A DNA stretch of 64,000 nucleotides from Brucella oryzae (GCA_012103035.1 JAAVLL010000001.1:238501-302500), one strand, 5' to 3'. Positions 22,943 to 33,224 are shown, counted from the first letter of the stretch. Notes: generated from the letters alone by a model not told the origin. Program-made: numbers and translations.

Positions 22943-23818
22943 ATGGCAGCGGGAAACAGGCATATGGCTCCGGCAGAACCCGGTCAAAAACGACAGCGCA
23001 GCATTATCATCACCGGCTGCTCCTCCGGTATCGGTGCCTATTGTGCCGAAGCGCTTTATAAACGTGGCTGGCGCGTCTTTGCGACCGCCCGCAAGGATGC
23101 GGATATTGCGGCGCTCAAGGCAAAGGGAATGGAGGCGCATTATCTCGACTATGCGGAGCCGCAGTCGATAACAGCCTTTGCCGACGAGGTTCTGCGCCAG
23201 ACCGACGGCAAGCTTGATGCCCTGTTCAACAATGGCGCTTATGCCCAGCCCGGTGCGATAGAGGACTTGCCGGTCGAGGCCCTGCGCCAGCAGTTCGAGG
23301 CCAATTTCTTCGGCTGGCATGATCTCACCCGGCGCGTGATTCCGGTCATGCGCGGTCAAGGGCACGGGCGTATTGTGCATTGTTCGTCGATTCTGGGGCT
23401 GGTGCCGATGAAATGGCGCGGCGCTTATGTGGCGTCCAAATTTGCGCTTGAAGGGCTGATGCTTGCGCAACGCATGGAGCTGGAAGGCTCCGGTATCGAT
23501 GTGTCGCTGATCGAGCCTGGCCCGATTGCTTCGCGCTTTACCTATAATGCCGCCAGTCACGCTAAGGCCAATATCGACATGGAAGCTTCGGTGCATCGCG
23601 AACTCTATCAGCGCCAGATGGCGAAACTGGAAAGTGGCGGTACAAAATCCAAGAACAAGCTTGGACCGGAGGCCGTCTATGCTGTACTGCTTCATGCATT
23701 GGAGGCGCCGCGTCCCCGTCCGCACTATGTCGTGACGAGACCGGCGAAACTGGGGTCACTGGCGCGGCGCTTGATGCCTGCGCGCTGGCTCTACCGAATG
23801 CTGTCCGACCAGTCATGA
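22943..23818 (+). CDS. Short-chain dehydrogenase/reductase
   Basis: This is a classical SDR. The nucleotide-binding TGCSSGIG lies near residues 24-31. FNNGAY takes the NNAG position. The catalytic Ser is in IVHCSSILGL and the YxxxK in YVASK. The length is 291 and the frame is intact. The substrate is unknown. Many SDRs of this type act on fatty-acid derivatives or sugars. A HIG1-domain gene follows by 30 bp on the same strand. Confidence 0.88.
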   Translation: MAAGNRHMAPAEPGQKRQRSIIITGCSSGIGAYCAEALYKRGWRVFATARKDADIAALKAKGMEAHYLDYAEPQSITAFADEVLRQTDGKLDALFNNGAYAQPGAIEDLPVEALRQQFEANFFGWHDLTRRVIPVMRGQGHGRIVHCSSILGLVPMKWRGAYVASKFALEGLMLAQRMELEGSGIDVSLIEPGPIASRFTYNAASHAKANIDMEASVHRELYQRQMAKLESGGTKSKNKLGPEAVYAVLLHALEAPRPRPHYVVTRPAKLGSLARRLMPARWLYRMLSDQS

Positions 23819-23848
23819 GGTTCGGAATAGCGCTGGGAAGGAAATAAA

Positions 23849-24052
23849 ATGGACGTTCTGTTCAAGGGCGCAGCAATGGTGGCCATGTTTGCCGTGGCTG
23901 TCGTTCTGATTATCGGCCTGCGCAACATGATGCGCGGCGGCGACGGCAATTTCTCGAACAAGATGATGCAGCTGCGCGTTTTCCTGCAGTTCATTGCCGT
24001 GCTTCTGATTGTCGGGGCGATTTATTACGCCCGTGTGAAAAACGGTCAGTAA
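23849..24052 (+). CDS. HIG1-domain twin-transmembrane protein
   Basis: This protein of 67 residues has two hydrophobic helices (AMVAMFAVAVVLIIGLRNMM and QLRVFLQFIAVLLIVGAIYY). They are joined by a Gly/Asp loop and the motif NKMMQLRVFLQ, as in HIG1/Rcf1-type proteins that associate with cytochrome oxidase in mitochondria. It ends 2 bp before the adenosyltransferase start, so the two are coupled. Confidence 0.85.
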   Translation: MDVLFKGAAMVAMFAVAVVLIIGLRNMMRGGDGNFSNKMMQLRVFLQFIAVLLIVGAIYYARVKNGQ

Positions 24053-24054
24053 AT

Positions 24055-24645
24055 ATGGTCAAGCTCAACAAGATCTATACCCGGACAGGCGACAAGGGCA
24101 CAACCGGACTCGCCAGCGGACCGCGCCGGCTGAAGTCTGACCTGCGTGTCGAAGCCTATGGTACGGTGGATGAAACCAATGCCTGCATCGGCATGGCGCG
24201 TCTTCACACAGGCGGCGAAGATAATCCTCATGCGCAAATCGATGCCATGCTGGGCCGCATCCAGAACGATCTTTTCGACCTGGGTGCCGATCTTTCAACG
24301 CCGGACGACGGCAAGCCGCTCGCTTATGAACCGTTGCGCATCGTCGCATCGCAGGTCGCGCGCGTGGAAGCCGATATCGACCTCCTCAATGCCGATTTGC
24401 AGCCGCTGCGCTCATTCATTCTTCCCGGCGGTTCGGCGACATCGGCTGCGCTGCATCTTGCGCGCACGGTTTCACGTCGGGCAGAGCGGCTGATGGTTGC
24501 GCTTGCCCGCGTCGAAGGAGAGGTCGTGTCGGCGGAGGCCCTGCAATATATCAACCGCCTTTCCGACTTCCTGTTCGTAGCGTCGCGAACCGTCAATGAT
24601 AATGGCGCGCAGGACGTGCTCTGGGTGCCCGGCCAAAACAGATAA
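24055..24645 (+). CDS. Cob(I)alamin adenosyltransferase, PduO type
   Basis: This enzyme transfers adenosine from ATP to cob(I)alamin to make coenzyme B12. The N-terminal ATP-binding signature is KIYTRTGDKGTTGLASGPR. The conserved GTVDETNACIGMAR and the C-terminal LSDFLFVASRTVN follow. The protein is 196 residues and intact. Its stop abuts that of the convergent queE. No cobalamin riboswitch is visible. It follows the HIG1 gene by 2 bp. Confidence 0.92.
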   Translation: MVKLNKIYTRTGDKGTTGLASGPRRLKSDLRVEAYGTVDETNACIGMARLHTGGEDNPHAQIDAMLGRIQNDLFDLGADLSTPDDGKPLAYEPLRIVASQVARVEADIDLLNADLQPLRSFILPGGSATSAALHLARTVSRRAERLMVALARVEGEVVSAEALQYINRLSDFLFVASRTVNDNGAQDVLWVPGQNR

Positions 24646-25368
24646 TCAGACGCCGCGCCTGTTGCCCCAGATCAGCACGTGAAGCTGAGGCAGGACATGC
24701 GCTTCGTACCAGCCATCCGCTATCACCTTGTCCGCCAGCCATTCCATCCGCCGCATGATGCCATCCATATCGATTGCGGCGTCATGCGCCTCGGGTGGCG
24801 GTGGCGTGTGATTGCCGGGCTGGAGATAGACCGGCAATTGCGGGTGTCGACTGGCCACAGCTTTGGTGAAGGCATAATCCTCATCGTCGAAGATGACGAA
24901 TTTCAGCACGGTGCGTGGCGCTGTACCCGCAGCCTCGACACAGGCCGCCAGCAAATCGAAATCAGTGCTCATGCCGCTTGAAGGCGGCTTTGGGCTCACG
25001 ACCAGCGTGTCGAGCGCTGAAAACCAGCCTTGCGCAACCGAACCTTGCGTTTCCAGCGCGAAACGATAGCCCTCCGCCTTGCCATGCTCGATCAACGGTC
25101 CCAATGGCTGAATGGCGGGATTGCCGCCAGAAAGTGACACTGTTATAGGCTTGTTTCGCGAAAGTGCCGTCACTTCATCCCAAATCGCCTCGACGCTCAT
25201 CGCTTTCCACTCATGGCGAAAGCGGCTTTCGACGGCATGGAGGCTGTCGCACCAGATGCAGCGATAATCGCAGCCGCCGGTCCGTACGAAAACCGTCGGC
25301 TCGCCGATCAGCACACCTTCGCCCTGGATCGTGGGTCCGAAAATTTCCGCGATGCGTATCTGTGTCAC
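24646..25368 (-). CDS. queE: 7-carboxy-7-deazaguanine synthase QueE
   Basis: This radical SAM enzyme makes 7-carboxy-7-deazaguanine in the queuosine/preQ0 pathway. The cluster motif CX3CX2C appears as [24 protein letters not shown] is the GGxP-type SAM motif. The proposed start is GTG 25368, overlapping the queD stop (GTGA) and giving [18 protein letters not shown]. An ATG at 25386 inside queD is the alternative. The frame is intact. It is the third gene of the queCDE operon. Confidence 0.92.
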   Translation of the reverse strand: MTQIRIAEIFGPTIQGEGVLIGEPTVFVRTGGCDYRCIWCDSLHAVESRFRHEWKAMSVEAIWDEVTALSRNKPITVSLSGGNPAIQPLGPLIEHGKAEGYRFALETQGSVAQGWFSALDTLVVSPKPPSSGMSTDFDLLAACVEAAGTAPRTVLKFVIFDDEDYAFTKAVASRHPQLPVYLQPGNHTPPPPEAHDAAIDMDGIMRRMEWLADKVIADGWYEAHVLPQLHVLIWGNRRGV

Positions 25369-25720
25369 GGTCTGTACTCGGCCCATGTCTTGGGCGTTTC
25401 GCTGACCCGCACGGCGGAGATCTCCGGCCAGCGCGCATGGCACCATTCGAAAAATGCCGGGCAAGCGTTTCAGCCGTGCTGCGGTCGTGCCCCAGAACAT
25501 CATTGAGATGGCGATGGTCGAAACAATCATCGATATAGCGCTTGAACGGCGCCAGCTCATGATAATCGCGGACAAAACCGTGCTGGTTCAGTTCAGGAGC
25601 GGAAAGCTCGACCTCGACGATGTAGTTGTGACCATGCAGCCGGGCGCATTGATGATCCGCTGGCAGGCCGGTCAACTGATGTGAGGCGGAGAAGTGGAAT
25701 TCCTTGGTGATGCGAAACAT
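25365..25720 (-). CDS. queD: 6-carboxytetrahydropterin synthase QueD (one frameshift)
   Basis: This enzyme converts dihydroneopterin triphosphate to 6-carboxy-5,6,7,8-tetrahydropterin. The zinc and active-site residues lie in [24 protein letters not shown] and DHRHLNDV. One T is missing in the run at 25450-25454 (A run on the plus strand). Restoring it gives [20 protein letters not shown] and a stop at 25365-25367. The total is 118 residues. Its ATG overlaps the queC TGA. Confidence 0.9.
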
Positions 25721-26417
25721 CAGGCGTTCCTCCGCGCCACGGCGTCGCACCAGAAATCCGGGTCCTCATAGAGCGTCGGGTCTTCGATGCCGGCGAGATG
25801 GAAAGCCTCGCGCCGTTCGACACAGGTGCCGCAGCGTCCGCAATGATGTTCGCCTCCTTTGTAGCAGGACCATGTCGCTGTAAAGGGCGTTCCATATTTT
25901 GCGCCGTCAATCACGATATCGGCTTTCGATGCGCGCACATAAGGCGCTAGCAGCTTTATGTTCGCATAACCGTCCAATGCATGGTTCTGCATCGTCTGGA
26001 AAGCGTCGATGAAGCCGGGGCGGCAGTCTGGATAGATGAAGTGATCGCCGCCGTGGACAGCAAGGGCTACGGCTTCTGCCTTTGCGCCGCCGCCACACCG
26101 AATGCGATCGCCAGCATGATCGCGTTGCGGTTGGGAACGACGGTCATCTTCATCGTTTCTTCGGCATAGTGCCCGTCCGGCACATCGACATCATCGGTCA
26201 GGGCAGAGCCGATCAGGCTAGCGCCGATAGATCGTATATCGATGATCTGATGAGGGGCGCCCAGCCTTTCGGCACAGGCTCTGGCCGAATCCAGTTCTTT
26301 TCTGTGGCGCTGGCCATAGTCGAAGGAGAGGAGGGCGGTGAGTTGGTGTTCGGCTGCTATTCTGTAAGCAAGCGAAACAGAATCGAGTCCGCCGGAGCAG
26401 ACGACGAGCGTTTTCAT
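25720..26417 (-). CDS. queC: 7-cyano-7-deazaguanine synthase QueC (one frameshift)
   Basis: This ATP-dependent enzyme makes preQ0 from 7-carboxy-7-deazaguanine. The PP-loop is [15 protein letters not shown], and the zinc Cys are in [17 protein letters not shown]. One base is missing at the T3 run 26081-26083. Restored, the frame reads [19 protein letters not shown], giving 232 residues. It is the first gene of queC-queD-queE, with overlapping stop and start codons throughout. Its translation start is 10 bp from the SD embedded in a preQ1-type aptamer. Confidence 0.94.
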
Positions 26418-26427
26418 AAGTCAGGGT

Positions 26428-26459
26428 TCCTTGTTTTGACCGGGTAGGCTGCGACCGGA
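26428..26459 (-). promoter_or_regulatory. preQ1-I-type riboswitch upstream of queC
   Basis: On the minus strand the leader reads CCGG, TCGCAG, CCTA, CCCGG and then TCAAAACAAGGA. Hairpin arms, the loop TCGCAG and the A-rich tail ending AACAAGG closely match the minimal preQ1-I (type 2) aptamer known from Thermoanaerobacter tengcongensis. The final AAGGA is also the Shine-Dalgarno sequence, 10 nt before the queC ATG. Ligand binding would therefore hide the ribosome site. The match and position are seen in the sequence. The function is inferred from the family. Confidence 0.85.
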
Positions 26460-26593
26460 TTGCGGGGTGTTACGTAAAGCATGCCGGGCCGCTTGTAAAC
26501 GACATGAAAACGGGAGGCATCGAGTTGCTCAGTTTTGGAATGACCTCTTGTCAGAATAAATTGATTTTAATCGATATAGCGGCCTGTGCATGA

Positions 26594-26609
26594 TTGACGT
26601 GCACGTCAA
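26594..26609. promoter_or_regulatory. Perfect 16-bp palindrome upstream of etfBA, candidate operator
   Basis: TTGACGTGCACGTCAA is a perfect palindrome 160 bp upstream of etfB, in the region shared with the divergent que operon. It resembles ACGT-centred operators of MerR-type regulators such as LiuR, which control branched-chain amino acid and acyl-CoA catabolism. The regulator is inferred. Confidence 0.5.
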
Positions 26610-26768
26610 CCGTCTTTAGGTTTCGTGCCGGTTCCCGGCGGATAGGCAGCGCGTTTGCGTCATAACCCAAGTTGCGCTGGTGTCGCTTTCATGTCGGATT
26701 TTGACATGCGGGTGGGAGTTCACGGCGGCATAGTCGTGCTGCAAGAGTCATTGAAGAGGTAATCGCGG

Positions 26769-27515
26769 ATGAAAGTCCTTGTCGCAGTAAAACGGGTTGT
26801 CGATTACAACGTGAAGATCCGTGTAAAGGGAGACGGTTCGGGCGTTGAGCTTGCGAACGTCAAGATGTCGATGAACCCTTTTGACGAGATCGCGGTTGAA
26901 GAAGCGATCCGTTTGAAGGAAGCGGGCAAGGTGACGGAAATTGTTGCAGTTTCGGTCGGCCCGGCACAGGCACAGGAAACGCTGCGTACCGCACTTGCCA
27001 TGGGGGCTGACCGCGCAATTCTCGTGAAGGCCGATGAACCCGTCGAACCGCTTGGCGTCGCCAAGGTTCTGAAGGGCGTTGTCGAGGCCGAAAAGCCGGA
27101 CCTCGTCTTCCTCGGCAAGCAGGCCATCGACGACGATTCGAACCAGACCGGCCAGATGCTGTCAGCGCTCCTCAACTGGAGCCAGGCAACCTTCGCCTCC
27201 AAGGTGGAACTGGGTGACGGTTCGGCCAAGGTAACGCGCGAAGTTGATGGTGGCCTCCAGACCATCGACGTGAAGCTTCCGACCATCGTCACGGTCGATC
27301 TTCGTTTGAACCAGCCGCGTTATGCGTCGCTGCCGAACATCATGAAGGCCAAGAAAAAGCCGCTCGACGAAAAGTCGCCTGCCGATTTCGGAGCCGACAT
27401 TGCACCGCGTCTCAAGGTTCTGAAGACCGAAGAGCCGGGTGGTCGCAAGGCTGGCGTGAAGGTTGGTTCCGTCGCAGAACTGGTCGAGAAGTTGAAAGCT
27501 GACGGCGTACTGTAA
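26769..27515 (+). CDS. etfB: Electron transfer flavoprotein beta subunit
   Basis: With EtfA this forms the soluble flavoprotein that carries electrons from acyl-CoA dehydrogenases to ETF:ubiquinone oxidoreductase. The 248 residues start [39 protein letters not shown] and the AMP-binding [19 protein letters not shown] follow. The frame is intact. It is followed by etfA after 23 bp. AGAGG precedes the start. Confidence 0.96.
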   Translation: MKVLVAVKRVVDYNVKIRVKGDGSGVELANVKMSMNPFDEIAVEEAIRLKEAGKVTEIVAVSVGPAQAQETLRTALAMGADRAILVKADEPVEPLGVAKVLKGVVEAEKPDLVFLGKQAIDDDSNQTGQMLSALLNWSQATFASKVELGDGSAKVTREVDGGLQTIDVKLPTIVTVDLRLNQPRYASLPNIMKAKKKPLDEKSPADFGADIAPRLKVLKTEEPGGRKAGVKVGSVAELVEKLKADGVL

Positions 27516-27538
27516 AGAAATCGGAAGGGACGAGATAA

Positions 27539-28465
27539 ATGGCTATTCTTCTTATTGCCGAACATGACAATGCAACCCTTTCCGACCAGACCGCAAAGGC
27601 GCTGACGGCGGCTGCCCAGATCGGCGGCGACGTGGATGTTCTGGTTGCAGGCAAGGGCGCGAAGGCTGCAGCCGATGCCGCCGCCAAGCTCAAGGGCGTG
27701 CGTAAAGTTCTGCTGGCTGAAAGCGACGCACTGGAAAATCGTCTGGCCGAGCCAATGGCAGCTCATCGTGGAACAGGCAGGCAATTACGACACGATCATC
27801 GCTCCGGCAACGACCTCGGCCAAGAACATCCTGCCGCGCGTGGCAGCGCTTCTTGATGTGATGCAGCTTTCGGAAATCATGGAAGTGGTATCGGCTGATA
27901 CGTTCAAGCGCCCGATCTATGCGGGCAACGCAATCCAGACCGTCCAGTCGACCGACGCGAAGAAGGTTATCACCGTACGTACGGCCTCTTTCCAGGCAAC
28001 GGGCGAAGGCGGTTCGGCTGCTGTTGAAAGCGTCAATGCGGCTGCCGATCCGGCGCTGTCGAGCTTCGTCGGTAATGCACTGTCGGATTCGGATCGTCCG
28101 GAACTGACTTCGGCCAAGATCATCATCTCCGGCGGGCGTGCGCTTGGTTCGGCTGAAAAGTTCCAGGAAGTGATCCTGCCTGTTGCCGACAAGCTTGGTG
28201 CAGCGGTCGGTGCAAGCCGTGCGGCCGTCGATGCAGGCTATGCGCCGAACGACTGGCAGGTTGGCCAGACGGGCAAGGTGGTTGCACCGGATCTCTACAT
28301 CGCGGTCGGCATCTCCGGCGCGATCCAGCATCTGGCTGGCATGAAGGACAGTCGCGTCATCGTCGCCATCAACAAGGACGAAGAAGCGCCGATCTTCCAG
28401 GTTGCCGATTACGGCCTCGTCGGCGATCTCTTTACCGTTCTGCCGGAACTGCAAAAGCGCTTTAA
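27539..28465 (+). CDS. etfA: Electron transfer flavoprotein alpha subunit (two frameshifts)
   Basis: This is the FAD-binding partner of EtfB. The N-terminus is [20 protein letters not shown]. The C-terminal FAD signature includes [20 protein letters not shown] followed by [20 protein letters not shown]. Frames break near 27772 (restored [20 protein letters not shown]) and at the A4 run 28453-28456 (restored end LPELQKAL, TAA 28463-28465). The total is about 309 residues. A terminator follows immediately. Confidence 0.94.
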
Positions 28466-28473
28466 TCGATCAC

Positions 28474-28500
28474 AAAGCGGCGGGCATGTCCCGCCGCTTT
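28474..28500 (+). terminator. Rho-independent terminator after etfA
   Basis: An 11-bp perfect stem (AAAGCGGCGGG/CCCGCCGCTTT) with a 5-nt loop and a following TTCTTT begins 8 bp past etfA. Confidence 0.9.
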
Positions 28501-28637
28501 TCTTTGAGAACCATCACATACGGAAGCGCTGTTTTGCCTTTCACTGAATGATGAATGAGGGCTGTATCTGTCTCGGACAGAATTGATATACTCGGCTCTG
28601 GCCCGGCAATGGGCGGCTGAATGAAGGAGTTATAACT

Positions 28638-29511
28638 GTGGCAATCAAGACGGTAGGGGTGGTCGGCGCAGGACAAATGGGCAGCGGTATTGCACATGTA
28701 TGCGCACTGGCCGGATTCGATGTGCTTCTTCACGATGCGGCGGCGGACCGGCTGGAAAAGGCATCGCCACCATCAATGGCAATATGGCGCGTCAGGTTGC
28801 TTCAGGCAAACTGCTGGAAGATCAGCGCGCTGCAGCGATGAAGCTTATCCGGCCGGCAAATTCCATGGAGGATTTAGCCGGTGTCGATCTGGCCATTGAA
28901 GCTGCAACGGAAGATGAGACCGTCAAGCGCAAGATCTTCGCGCAGCTTTGCTCGGCTTTGAACCCGGAAGCGATCCTCGCGACCAACACGTCGTCGATCT
29001 CGATCACGCGTCTTGCATCCACGACCGATCGTCCGGAGCGCTTCATCGGCATTCATTTCATGAATCCCGTGCCGGTTATGAAGCTTGTCGAACTGGTGCG
29101 CGGCATTGCCACGGATGAGGAAACCTTCCGCAAGTCGAACGATTTCGTGACTGCGCTTGGCAAGACGGTGACCGTGGCCGAAGATTTCCGGCCTTCATCG
29201 TCAACCGTATCCTGTTGCCGATGATCAATGAGGCCATCTATACGCTTTATGAAGGTGTTGGCAGTGTTGAAGCTATCGATACTGCTATGAAGCTTGGAGC
29301 TAATCACCCGATGGGACCGCTCCAGCTTGCCGATTTCATCGGTCTGGATACATGCCTTTCCATCATGCAGGTTCTGCACGACGGGCTGGCGGATTCCAAA
29401 TATCGCCCGTGCCCGCTTCTGGTCAAATATGTCGAAGCAGGCTGGCTGGGGCGCAAGGCGGGCCGTGGCTTTTACGATTATCGTGGCGAACATCCGGTTC
29501 CGACGCGCTAA
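28638..29511 (+). CDS. 3-hydroxybutyryl-CoA dehydrogenase (two frameshifts)
   Basis: This enzyme oxidises 3-hydroxyacyl-CoA with NAD(P) or reduces acetoacetyl-CoA. The Rossmann motif is [20 protein letters not shown]. The catalytic region is [14 protein letters not shown] followed by [19 protein letters not shown], with the His of IHFMNP. The C-terminal domain ends [19 protein letters not shown]. Frames break near 28760 (restored [16 protein letters not shown]) and 29188 (restored [16 protein letters not shown]). The start is GTG 28638. The total is about 291 residues. It lies downstream of etfBA, whose electrons serve the same fatty-acid pathway. Confidence 0.92.
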
Positions 29512-29531
29512 GACGTGCAATCGTTTTCATG

Positions 29532-29557
29532 AAAAGGCCGGTTCAAACCGGCCTTTT
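29532..29557 (+). terminator. Rho-independent terminator after the hydroxyacyl-CoA dehydrogenase
   Basis: A 10-bp perfect stem (AAAAGGCCGG/CCGGCCTTTT) with a 6-nt loop starts 21 bp past the stop codon. Confidence 0.9.
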
Positions 29558-29608
29558 CAATTGTGGCGACAAATTGCGGGCTGTGGAAAAGCGCGAACAT
29601 CCTTACCA

Positions 29609-29624
29609 TTAACTTACTGTTAAC
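29609..29624 (+). promoter_or_regulatory. Candidate CtrA binding site
   Basis: TTAACTTACTGTTAAC fits TTAA-N7-TTAAC exactly. It lies in the 500-bp gap between the dehydrogenase terminator and cysK, 152 bp upstream of a possible 46-residue ORF. No clear larger target gene reads away from it. Confidence 0.45.
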
Positions 29625-29775
29625 CATATGGGTTCAGAGCTTATTCATCTTTGATTGTTAAAGTTTTCATTAAGATGTTCGGAAATGAACAACGTTTCAT
29701 GGTCCTAATTAATTGATGGTCGGGACATGATGGGCATCCATTCCGAATAGCGTGTTTTTGACGAAGGTTAAGACG

Positions 29776-29916
29776 ATGAGCATTCTTGTTCGCTGCGTGA
29801 CAGCGTTAATGTCATCCGCGAGTTCGTCGCACCAAGCTACAGGCCCGAGCGCCATTATATGCGCGGGCCAGGCCCGGCTTGCGCGGCGCGCACGCACCAT
29901 TGATATGAGCGCATGA
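29776..29916 (+). CDS. Possible 46-residue ORF
   Basis: ATG 29776 follows GAAGG by 8 nt. The product begins MSILVRCVTALMSSASSS and ends RRARTIDMSA, with no clear membrane segment. A hairpin at 29957 with trailing T residues lies downstream on the same strand. No family is recognised. The gap otherwise holds a CtrA-type site at 29609 and AT-rich sequence at 29580-29700. Confidence 0.25.
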   Translation: MSILVRCVTALMSSASSSHQATGPSAIICAGQARLARRARTIDMSA

Positions 29917-29956
29917 AGGCTCCGTTTGCTTGGCGAACGGATTGGCATTGTAAAGT

Positions 29957-29986
29957 AAAGCCAGAACGGTTGTCCGCTCTGGCTTT
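29957..29986. terminator. Hairpin between the 46-residue ORF and cysK
   Basis: The stem AAAGCCAGA/TCTGGCTTT is extended by CGG/CCG after one mismatch, with a 4-nt loop. T residues follow on the plus strand. On the minus strand it is 30 bp past cysK, so it probably terminates cysK. Confidence 0.65.
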
Positions 29987-30015
29987 TGTCTTTGAGGATT
30001 TGTGTGTGCGGTGGC

Positions 30016-31002
30016 CTATTCAAGTCCCTCGAACAATGCGGTCGAAAGATAGCGCTCGGCAAAGGACGGAATGATGATGACGATGTTCTTGCCGGCATTT
30101 TCCGGGCGCTTGCCGATTTCGACAGCAGCGGCCAGGGCTGCGCCGGAAGAAATCCCGACCGGAATGCCTTCAAGCCGGGCAATCAGACGGGCATTGGCAA
30201 AAGCGTCTTCGTTGGAAACCTGAACGACCTCGTCATAGATGCTGGTATCGAGCGTCTTCGGGGCAAAGCCTGCTCCGATGCCCTGAATCTTGTGCGGGCC
30301 GGGTGTGCCGCCTGAAAGAACGGGTGAATCTTTCGGTTCCACGGCAATCACCTTGAAGGATGGCTTACGCCCCTTGATGACCTGGCCGACGCCGGTGATC
30401 GTGCCGCCGGTGCCGATGCCTGAGATCAGGATATCCGCTTCGCCATTGGTGTCGTTCCAGATTTCTTCCGCTGTTGTCAGGCGATGAATTTCGGGGTTGG
30501 CAGGGTTTTCGAACTGCTGCGGGATAATCGCGTTCGGATTGCCTTCTGCGATGGCTTCTGCTTCCGCGATGGCGCCCTTCATGCCTTTTGCGCCTTCGGT
30601 CAGCACCAGTTCGGCACCGAGAAGCTTGAGCAGCTTGCGGCGTTCCACCGACATGGTTTCCGGCATGGTGAGGACAAGGCGATAGCCCTTGGCTGCAGCG
30701 GCAAAGGCCAGCGCAATACCGGTATTGCCGGAAGTCGGCTCCACGAAGACCGTCTTGCCCGGTACGGCCCGACCGTCGCGTTCTAGCGCTTCGATCAGCG
30801 CTAGACCGATGCGATCCTTCACGCTTGCCAGGGGATTGAAGAACTCCAGCTTGGCGAGAAGATTGGCCTCCACGCCCTTTTCCTTGGCGAACTTGTCGAT
30901 GCGCACAAGCGGGGTGTTACCGATTGTGTCGAGGATGGAATCGTAAACGCGGCCACGGCCTGCGGTTTTACTGGCTTGCGGTTCGTTCAGGGGCTTGTTC
31001 AT
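30016..31002 (-). CDS. cysK: Cysteine synthase (O-acetylserine sulfhydrylase)
   Basis: This PLP enzyme makes cysteine from O-acetylserine and sulfide. The PLP lysine is in [16 protein letters not shown]. The substrate loop is [14 protein letters not shown], and the phosphate-binding loop is [13 protein letters not shown]. The 328 residues from ATG 31002 follow AAGGAAGATCACGCC. The frame is intact. The 240 bp upstream are very AT-rich (about 31085-31140) and hold the promoters of cysK and of the divergent usp gene. Confidence 0.95.
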   Translation of the reverse strand: MNKPLNEPQASKTAGRGRVYDSILDTIGNTPLVRIDKFAKEKGVEANLLAKLEFFNPLASVKDRIGLALIEALERDGRAVPGKTVFVEPTSGNTGIALAFAAAAKGYRLVLTMPETMSVERRKLLKLLGAELVLTEGAKGMKGAIAEAEAIAEGNPNAIIPQQFENPANPEIHRLTTAEEIWNDTNGEADILISGIGTGGTITGVGQVIKGRKPSFKVIAVEPKDSPVLSGGTPGPHKIQGIGAGFAPKTLDTSIYDEVVQVSNEDAFANARLIARLEGIPVGISSGAALAAAVEIGKRPENAGKNIVIIIPSFAERYLSTALFEGLE

Positions 31003-31244
31003 GGCGTGATCTTCCTTGTGTTGCGCAAAGTTTAAGAGGAAACTGCGCAAAAGCATAGTTGGGTACGTGCGCTTGTCGTATCAAGTTTAGAAATTTATTC
31101 TTTATAATCATATAAATTAGAAGTAAATTCCATCATAATTGGGATGCTGCATATTAGCTTGGAGTAAAGCTTGATTGATCCGCGTCAATGCGTTCTGACG
31201 GGAAGGCGCGCATCATCGGGTATCAGGCAGCCAGGAGAACACGA

Positions 31245-31694
31245 ATGTACAAGAACATACTGATCGCAACCGATGGTTCGGAACTTGCTGAAAAGGGCGT
31301 CGACCAAGGTATCGCGCTGGCAAAGGAAACAGGTGCGAAGGTTACCTTTGTTTCCGTAACAGAACTTCTACCATCCTACGGTATTGTGGTTGCGGCGGAA
31401 TGGGCCTCGAGCCCGTCGGCGTTTCAGGAATATCGTGCAGCTATCACGAAAGCGGCTACCGAAATCCTTTCAAAGGCCAAAGCCAAAGCAACGGAGATTG
31501 GTGTCAGCGTCGAGGCTGTGCATGTCGAAAATCAATCTCCGGCGCAGGGCATCGTCGAAGCTGCGAATGCCAAGAATGTGGATCTGATTGTTATTGCATC
31601 GCATGGGCGTCGCGGTGTGAACAAGTTGCTATTGGGCAGTCAGGCTGCGGAGGTTCTGTCACTCAGCACCGTGCCGGTACTGGTCATCAAGTAA
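31245..31694 (+). CDS. Universal stress protein, UspA family
   Basis: This 149-residue UspA domain carries the ATP-binding residues: ILIATDGSELAEKG at the start and VIASHGRRGVNKLLLGSQAA near the C-terminus (the GX2GX9G(S/T) motif), ending VLSLSTVPVLVIK. The start ATG 31245 follows CAGGAGAACACG. The frame is intact. It is a cytosolic, nucleotide-binding stress protein of uncertain target. Confidence 0.92.
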   Translation: MYKNILIATDGSELAEKGVDQGIALAKETGAKVTFVSVTELLPSYGIVVAAEWASSPSAFQEYRAAITKAATEILSKAKAKATEIGVSVEAVHVENQSPAQGIVEAANAKNVDLIVIASHGRRGVNKLLLGSQAAEVLSLSTVPVLVIK

Positions 31695-31792
31695 TCGACA
31701 GCTATTTCCAGCCTCCTGGCATCTTCCAGCATTACAGCGATTTCTCTAAAGCGCATAACAACGCAAGAAGATTCCTGAAGACCTCTGTTAAG

Positions 31793-31836
31793 CTCCTCCT
31801 GTCCGACTACGGACAGGATGAGTTTTCTCAAGGAGG
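31793..31836 (+). promoter_or_regulatory. Hairpin leader overlapping the metC-like ribosome site
   Basis: A perfect 8-bp hairpin (CCTGTCCG, ACTA, CGGACAGG, 31798-31817) sits just before the strong SD AAGGAGG (31830-31836). The CCTCC at 31795-31799 partly overlaps the 5' arm and could pair with GGAGG of the SD. Two exclusive folds are therefore possible, as in translational regulators. Structure from sequence, function inferred. Confidence 0.4.
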
Positions 31837-31841
31837 TATTC

Positions 31842-33123
<1,282 letters not shown>

Positions 33124-33224
33124 AATAACAATGTGACGGAAAGCAGCGACCGGTTGTCGGTGCTTTCCTAGGAAGGCCCCGATGCTAATCCAGTAGGGTC
33201 ATTTCAAGACATATTGGAGGGATA

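Noticed and set aside
31695..31841. SAM-II riboswitch upstream of the metC-like gene
   Set aside because: The conserved SAM-II loop elements and the A-rich tail before the start codon are not present. Only a simple hairpin and an SD are seen.
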